Shown here one piece after another: positions 6,383-9,192 of a stretch of DNA of 9,192 nt. How positions within the stretch are numbered: the stretch's first letter is position 1; each line of letters opens with the position of its first letter. The notes beneath the pieces were generated by a model. It was not told the DNA's origin. It saw nothing but the letters and a program-made list of their open reading frames with translations, and ran no database searches. The translations under genes were made by a program, and so were the position numbers. Location of the stretch: contig DDWL01000067.1 in NCBI GenBank assembly GCA_002345675.1, positions 5,240 through 14,431 on the forward strand, read 5' to 3'. The stretch is from Bacteroidales bacterium UBA2287. GTDB lineage: Bacteria; Bacteroidota; Bacteroidia; Bacteroidales; Tenuifilaceae.

Positions 6383-7669
6383 TTATCTGTGTTCTATTGA
6401 GGGCGCCATTACAAACCTAGCAGTGCTGCGTGTTAGCTGTTGAAGATAAAGGGTTCGCCCATGCGTTAACTCGTCAATAACTTCTTTTGTATAGTGCCTA
6501 ACGGTTAGCAAGTTCAAATTTTCGTTGTAGCGAACGGCAAAATCGGTCGACAGCTCCTTCATGGCTCCCGGTAGAAAATGCTTCTCATTGTCGACACAAA
6601 CCGAAAAGCTAATGGCCGAACTTTGCACAAGGTTAACCTTTACCCTATGCTTATAGAAAATTGCAAAAATACGGCTAAGGCAATCCTCAATAACAAACGA
6701 GTAGTCGTTTGGCGAAAGAGAAATTAGAGCCTGATTGGTTTTAAGAACCAAAATGGGAGGCAACTCGTTGCGCTGGGCGTTTGGGGTTATTCGAGTACCC
6801 TCGGCGCTTGGATTTAAAAACGACTTTACGTAAAGCGGAATCCCTTTATTTTGAAGAGGCTTAATGGTTTTAGGGTGAATTATTTGCGCCCCGCAGTAAG
6901 CCAACTCAATTGCCTCTTTAAACGAAACCTCGCTGAGTTTAACTGTATTCGGAAAAATTCGGGGATCGGCATTCAGCACACCTTCAACATCCTTCCAAAT
7001 TGTAACATCAATTGCATCGAGAAGGTTTGCCAGTAGTGCTGCTGTATAATCGGAACCCTCGCGACCAAGCGTAGTGGTTGTTCCCTTTGCCGTTCCGGCA
7101 ATAAAACCCTGTGTTATATAAATATTCGACTTAGTAAAGTCGAAAACCTGCTGACTCAATTTTTGCGATTGCTCCAAATCGACATTCCCCTCGCGGTAAG
7201 TACAATCGGAAATGAGTGCCTTTCGAGCATCGACCAAAATATTACTAACCCCAATACTATTAAGGTAAAGCGAAACAATTTGGGTCGACAGCATTTCGCC
7301 AAACGACACCAGCTGGTCGTAGCAATAGTTATAATCGCGACTTGGCTCTTCTTTTAAAAAAACTTCTATTTCATTAAATGTCACACTAATTGAATCGCTA
7401 AAACTATCGACTAAATTTCCAAAAAGGCCATTTAGTACTTCAAAATGGTAAGCCTTTAGCGCTTTATACCCATCCCAAACCTTTGAATTTCCTGCTAAAA
7501 AATCGGCTAGTATTACCTCTAAGGCATTGGTTGTTTTCCCCATAGCCGACACAACCACTATTAGGTTATCGCTTTGAGGTTTAACTATGTTTGAAAGATT
7601 TCGCACTCCATCGGCAGTTTTAACCGAGGCTCCTCCAAACTTATAAATATGCAGGTTTCGAGACGACAT
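6383..7669 (-). CDS. lysC: Aspartokinase, monofunctional
   Basis: Phosphorylates L-aspartate with ATP, the first step towards lysine, threonine, methionine and, in bacteria, diaminopimelate. At 428 aa it matches monofunctional aspartokinases and has no fused homoserine dehydrogenase. The amino-acid kinase domain covers about 7-290: N-terminal KFGGASVK (10-17; Ala where many enzymes have Thr), VVSAMGKTTNAL (39-50), SFGEMLST (122-129), TTTLGREGSDYTAALLA (198-214), KDVEGVLNADPR (226-237) and GAQIIHPKT (260-268). Two ACT-type regulatory segments follow, about 305-370 and 375-425, ending with the LLTVRHYT...LYLQQLTRSTARFVM pattern common in these enzymes, so feedback control by an end product is likely. 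The start gives a compact N-terminus right before KFGG. A candidate promoter lies about 30-60 nt upstream on the minus strand, leaving too short a leader for a lysine riboswitch. Whether its main role is lysine, threonine or methionine supply cannot be told; the symbol is by family. Confidence 0.93.
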   Translation of the reverse strand: MSSRNLHIYKFGGASVKTADGVRNLSNIVKPQSDNLIVVVSAMGKTTNALEVILADFLAGNSKVWDGYKALKAYHFEVLNGLFGNLVDSFSDSISVTFNEIEVFLKEEPSRDYNYCYDQLVSFGEMLSTQIVSLYLNSIGVSNILVDARKALISDCTYREGNVDLEQSQKLSQQVFDFTKSNIYITQGFIAGTAKGTTTTLGREGSDYTAALLANLLDAIDVTIWKDVEGVLNADPRIFPNTVKLSEVSFKEAIELAYCGAQIIHPKTIKPLQNKGIPLYVKSFLNPSAEGTRITPNAQRNELPPILVLKTNQALISLSPNDYSFVIEDCLSRIFAIFYKHRVKVNLVQSSAISFSVCVDNEKHFLPGAMKELSTDFAVRYNENLNLLTVRHYTKEVIDELTHGRTLYLQQLTRSTARFVMAPSIEHR

Positions 7670-7697
7670 TAATTTTCAATTTAATAACTTGTAAACA

Positions 7698-7728
7698 CAA
7701 TATTACGGTAAATTTTTATTCCACCAAA
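7698..7728 (-). promoter_or_regulatory. Candidate Bacteroidota promoter for aspartokinase
   Basis: On the minus strand, TTTG (plus 7725-7728) is followed after 19 nt by TAATATTG (plus 7698-7705). This matches the Bacteroidota -33/-7 layout TTTG-N19-TAnnTTTG at all but one defined base. The predicted transcript start is near 7691, giving a leader of roughly 22 nt. Confidence 0.45.
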
Positions 7729-7760
7729 CCCAGATAACTATCGGGAGCAAAGGCGTAACG

Positions 7761-7821
7761 AATTAATTGTCAAAACAATATCAAATATGATGATTGTTGC
7801 AATTTGCTTTGACATTCAATT
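7761..7821. other. Imperfect long inverted repeat in the lysC-fbp gap
   Basis: This lies in a 422-nt non-coding stretch (7670-8091). AATTAATTGTCAAA (7761-7774) and TTTGACATTCAATT (7808-7821) pair at 12 of 14 positions. Inside them, ACAATATCA (7775-7783) pairs with TGATGATTGT (7788-7797) with a single bulged base. The whole could fold as one interrupted stem with a 10-nt bulge on one side. It lies upstream of both predicted promoters, so it would not be in either leader; it may be a regulator-binding region, a small RNA, or an AT-rich coincidence. The rest of the gap shows no gene longer than a 24-codon chance ORF. Confidence 0.3.
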
Positions 7822-7913
7822 GCTTGCGATTAATTAACGAACTATTGAACCACGCAACAAACTTAAAACACAGTTTCGAATATGGCAACACAATATGAAT
7901 ATTTTAAAAATCC

Positions 7914-7944
7914 TTTCGTCTTTTTACACAAAGAGCTATGTTTG
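7914..7944 (+). promoter_or_regulatory. Candidate Bacteroidota promoter for fbp
   Basis: TTTC (7914-7917; consensus TTTG) is followed after 19 nt by TATGTTTG (7937-7944), an exact match to the -7 element TAnnTTTG. The predicted start near 7951 gives a leader of about 140 nt before the fbp ATG. The -7 box overlaps the perfect palindrome GTTTGCAAAC (7940-7949) and adjoins AAACGTTT (7946-7953), which could be an operator over the start site. Confidence 0.45.
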
Positions 7945-8091
7945 CAAACGTTTTAATACTGGAAAAAAATACCAAGCAACGAATATTTTTCGTATAATTG
8001 TTCACAATGATTCATTAGCTTTTTCTAAAATATTTAAGAAAATAAATTAAGCCAACTAGTTAACTGCAATTGTTCGCAAAATTTAAAGTTT

Positions 8092-9135
8092 ATGTCGCAA
8101 GATCACGATATTGTATCACGTCTACAGGGTTACACCATTAAAACCCTTACACAATTTATAATTGAAGAGCAGGCCGACTTTCCGTATGCAACTGGAGAAT
8201 TTACCCGTTTACTTTATCACATTGGGGTAGCCGCCAAGGTTGTAAATAAAAAGGTTAACAAGGCTGGGCTAATCGACATTATTGGTCGTGCAGGCGACAT
8301 AAATATTCAGGGCGAGGAGCAGCAAAAACTCGATGTTTTCGCCAACTGGCGATTTAAGCAATCGCTTATGGCGTCGAGAGAGTGCTGCGGCATTGGTTCC
8401 GAGGAGGATGAAGGCATTATTTCGCTAACCGAAAAACCATCGGTCGATGGTAACTATATTGTTTGTATGGATCCGCTCGATGGCTCGTCGAATATTGATG
8501 TGAACGTGTCGATTGGAACAATTTTCAGCGTTTTTCGAAGAGTTACTCCCCGTGGCACACCTGCCATTGAGGAAGATTTTTTACAGGAAGGTTCGAAACA
8601 AGTAGCCGCAGGCTATATTCTTTATGGTTCGTCAACGGTTTTAGTTTACTCAACAGGACGTGGCGTTTATGGGTTTACGCTCGACACTTCGATTGGCGAA
8701 TTTTGCCTATCGCATTTCAACATAAAAACCCCCGAAGACGGTTATATTTATTCAGCTAACGAAGGCAACCTAAGCAAAATGCCCGAAGGGATACGTAAAT
8801 ACGTAAAGTATTGCCAAGAGGACGACAAAGCTACAAATAGACCATACTCGGGTCGCTACATTGGATCGCTGGTGTCGGATTTCCACCGTAACCTTTTAAA
8901 AGGTGGAATATTTATGTACCCCGAAAGCAAATCGGCGCCCAATGGAAAGCTTCGCTTAATTTACGAATGCAATCCTATTGCCTTTTTAGCCGAGCATGCA
9001 GGAGGGAAAGCAACAACTGGAACCCAGCGCATTCTCGACATAAAACCCACAAGCCTTCACCAACGAGTTCCATTTATGGTTGGCTCAAAGAACATGGTCG
9101 ACAAAGCTGAAGAGTTTATTGCCAAGGAGAAGTAA
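8092..9135 (+). CDS. fbp: Class 1 fructose-1,6-bisphosphatase
   Basis: Hydrolyses fructose 1,6-bisphosphate to fructose 6-phosphate plus phosphate, the committed gluconeogenic step in the cytoplasm, and is metal dependent. At 347 aa it is a normal class 1 enzyme. Visible catalytic motifs: GEEQQKLD (74-81), the acidic pair in GSEEDEG (102-108), the metal and phosphate site DPLDGSSNID (127-136), AAGYILYGSST (172-182), the substrate-binding stretch YIGSLVSDFHRNLL (256-269) and KLRLIYECNPIAFLAEHAGG (286-305) with Glu292 as a metal ligand. All expected acidic ligands are present, so the enzyme should be active. ATG 8092 gives the usual N-terminus and is preceded by AT-rich sequence with no Shine-Dalgarno. 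It is transcribed divergently from aspartokinase across a 422-nt gap; a candidate promoter lies near 7914-7944. The downstream neighbour is outside the window. Confidence 0.96.
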   Translation: MSQDHDIVSRLQGYTIKTLTQFIIEEQADFPYATGEFTRLLYHIGVAAKVVNKKVNKAGLIDIIGRAGDINIQGEEQQKLDVFANWRFKQSLMASRECCGIGSEEDEGIISLTEKPSVDGNYIVCMDPLDGSSNIDVNVSIGTIFSVFRRVTPRGTPAIEEDFLQEGSKQVAAGYILYGSSTVLVYSTGRGVYGFTLDTSIGEFCLSHFNIKTPEDGYIYSANEGNLSKMPEGIRKYVKYCQEDDKATNRPYSGRYIGSLVSDFHRNLLKGGIFMYPESKSAPNGKLRLIYECNPIAFLAEHAGGKATTGTQRILDIKPTSLHQRVPFMVGSKNMVDKAEEFIAKEK

Positions 9136-9150
9136 AATCGCAAATACCAA

Positions 9151-9192
9151 CAGTTTAGTTCGCAATCGGCAGTCCACAGTCTTCAGTTGGCA
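9151..9192. repeat. Second heptamer-period repeat tract, cut by window edge
   Basis: After the fbp stop, CAATCGG (9163-9169), CAGTCCA (9170-9176), CAGTCTT (9177-9183) and CAGTTGG (9184-9190) follow each other with a strict 7-nt period, and the next unit begins CA at the edge. CAGTTTA at 9151-9157 may be an earlier, displaced unit. The shared core C-N-G-T-Y links it to the tract at 6302-6351. Confidence 0.6.

Noticed and set aside
7670..7760. Lysine riboswitch before aspartokinase
   Set aside because: The predicted leader is about 22 nt and no multi-helix structure is visible.
7882..7956. A 24-codon ORF upstream of fbp
   Set aside because: It overlaps the better-supported -7 element, has no start context or family signal, and its length is expected by chance.

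Overview
The window looks like ordinary chromosomal DNA from a member of the Bacteroidota. The evidence is moderately AT-rich DNA, A-rich start regions with little Shine-Dalgarno sequence, two candidate promoters of the TTTG-N19-TAnnTTTG type, paired YceI proteins of the kind seen in this phylum, and a lipoprotein that vaguely recalls gliding/T9SS GldN-like proteins. Order and genus cannot be fixed from the sequence alone.

Layout, left to right. (1) 1-2719: a membrane sensor histidine kinase, open at the left edge, then a sigma-54-dependent NtrC-type response regulator 6 nt downstream; together they form a two-component pair. (2) 2720-2953: a compact intergenic region with two helically phased dyads, an 11-bp tandem repeat, a 17-bp dyad and a very strong intrinsic terminator. 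(3) 2954-5627: a secreted YceI-family protein, an outer-membrane beta-barrel (porin-like) protein and a second, diverged YceI-family protein. A terminator hairpin separates the barrel gene from the second yceI. (4) 5789-6301: an unrecognised lipoprotein. (5) 6302-6351: a degenerate heptanucleotide repeat lying between convergent genes. (6) 6383-7669, minus strand: monofunctional aspartokinase. (7) 7670-8091: a 422-nt divergent intergenic region with a candidate promoter for each flanking gene and an imperfect long hairpin. (8) 8092-9135: class 1 fructose-1,6-bisphosphatase. (9) The right edge runs into a second heptamer-period tract.

How the genes may work together. The kinase-regulator pair should sense an external or periplasmic cue through a Cache-like domain and activate sigma-54 promoters; its targets are not proven here. 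The neighbouring dyads make self-regulation, or control of the downstream yceI-barrel unit, a testable idea. The yceI-barrel-yceI cluster suggests two periplasmic lipid/isoprenoid-binding lipocalin-like proteins working with an outer-membrane barrel. Aspartokinase (aspartate-family amino acids) and Fbp (gluconeogenesis) are housekeeping genes transcribed divergently.

I see no CRISPR array, tRNA, rRNA, transposase or phage gene, and no clear novel system. The most interesting items are the phased dyads after the regulator, the regulator's altered Walker B and sensor I residues, the yceI-barrel-yceI arrangement and the heptamer tracts.
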